Below, one piece after another: positions 63,880 to 64,000 of a DNA stretch of 64,000 nt; within the stretch, counting starts at the first letter, position 1; each line of letters begins with the position of its first letter. Location: NCBI GenBank assembly GCA_945877505.1, contig CAMDWT010000003.1, positions 1 through 64,000 of the forward strand, read 5' to 3'. Origin of the DNA: Crenothrix polyspora. Lineage in GTDB: Bacteria > Pseudomonadota > Gammaproteobacteria > Methylococcales > Methylomonadaceae. The notes below the pieces were generated by a model. It was given only the letters and a program-made list of their open reading frames with translations, had not been told where the DNA came from and searched no databases. A program made the position numbers and the translations under genes.

Positions 63880-64000
63880 ATGACTGAAAAAAACAAAATA
63901 TTAGTTGAAGCCAAGCCCTATTTTATTTCAGAGCAATCGGCTCCCGAAAAAGATCGTTACGTGTTTGCCTATACTATCACCATCCGGAATGAAGGTTCTA
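63880..64000 (+). CDS. apaG: ApaG domain protein (3' end truncated by window)
   Basis: Translation MTEKNKILVEAKPYFISEQSAPEKDRYVFAYTITIRNEGS matches the ApaG N-terminus. Confidence 0.88.
   Translation, partial: MTEKNKILVEAKPYFISEQSAPEKDRYVFAYTITIRNEGS

Overview
This is a ~64 kb chromosomal window from an AT-rich gammaproteobacterium. A methanotroph or sulfur-oxidiser-like lineage is my tentative guess, based on gene content such as SmbP, an Nfn-like fusion and DUF4912-GH57. Most of it is core genome. In order it contains: the end of a NuoL/NuoM/NuoM-like antiporter-subunit cluster; a DUF1348 protein; radC; DUF2058; leuC-leuD plus a LeuA/CimA-type synthase; smbP; a DUF6763/P-loop/metA cluster; DUF1415; sspB-sspA; the cytochrome bc1 operon; hisC-hisD-hisG; murA; mlaB/D/E/F; a SEC-C protein (YchJ-like); a 1236-aa NfnB/NfnA-like flavoprotein; and a complete dcw division/cell-wall cluster from mraZ to ftsZ with a MurB-Ddl fusion. 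It continues with RNase P RNA, rsmI, yraN, diaA-like, a BON lipoprotein, a flavin reductase, nadC, DUF4912 + GH57, a HugZ-like protein, a methyltransferase, YceI, GST, sbcC, mpl and the start of apaG. I see no CRISPR array, rRNA, tRNA, prophage or intact mobile element. The observations I rate highest are the Nfn-like 1236-aa fusion, the NuoL-M-M cluster with substituted pump-lysine positions and no other complex I genes downstream, the MurB-Ddl fusion, and a well-formed sigma70 promoter with three MraZ-type repeats at the start of the dcw cluster. Also notable are the mla operon without mlaC and an internal 20/21-nt duplication in the DUF4912 gene. No clear-cut undescribed defence or mobile system was found. 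All family names come from reading the protein sequences; no database search was run.
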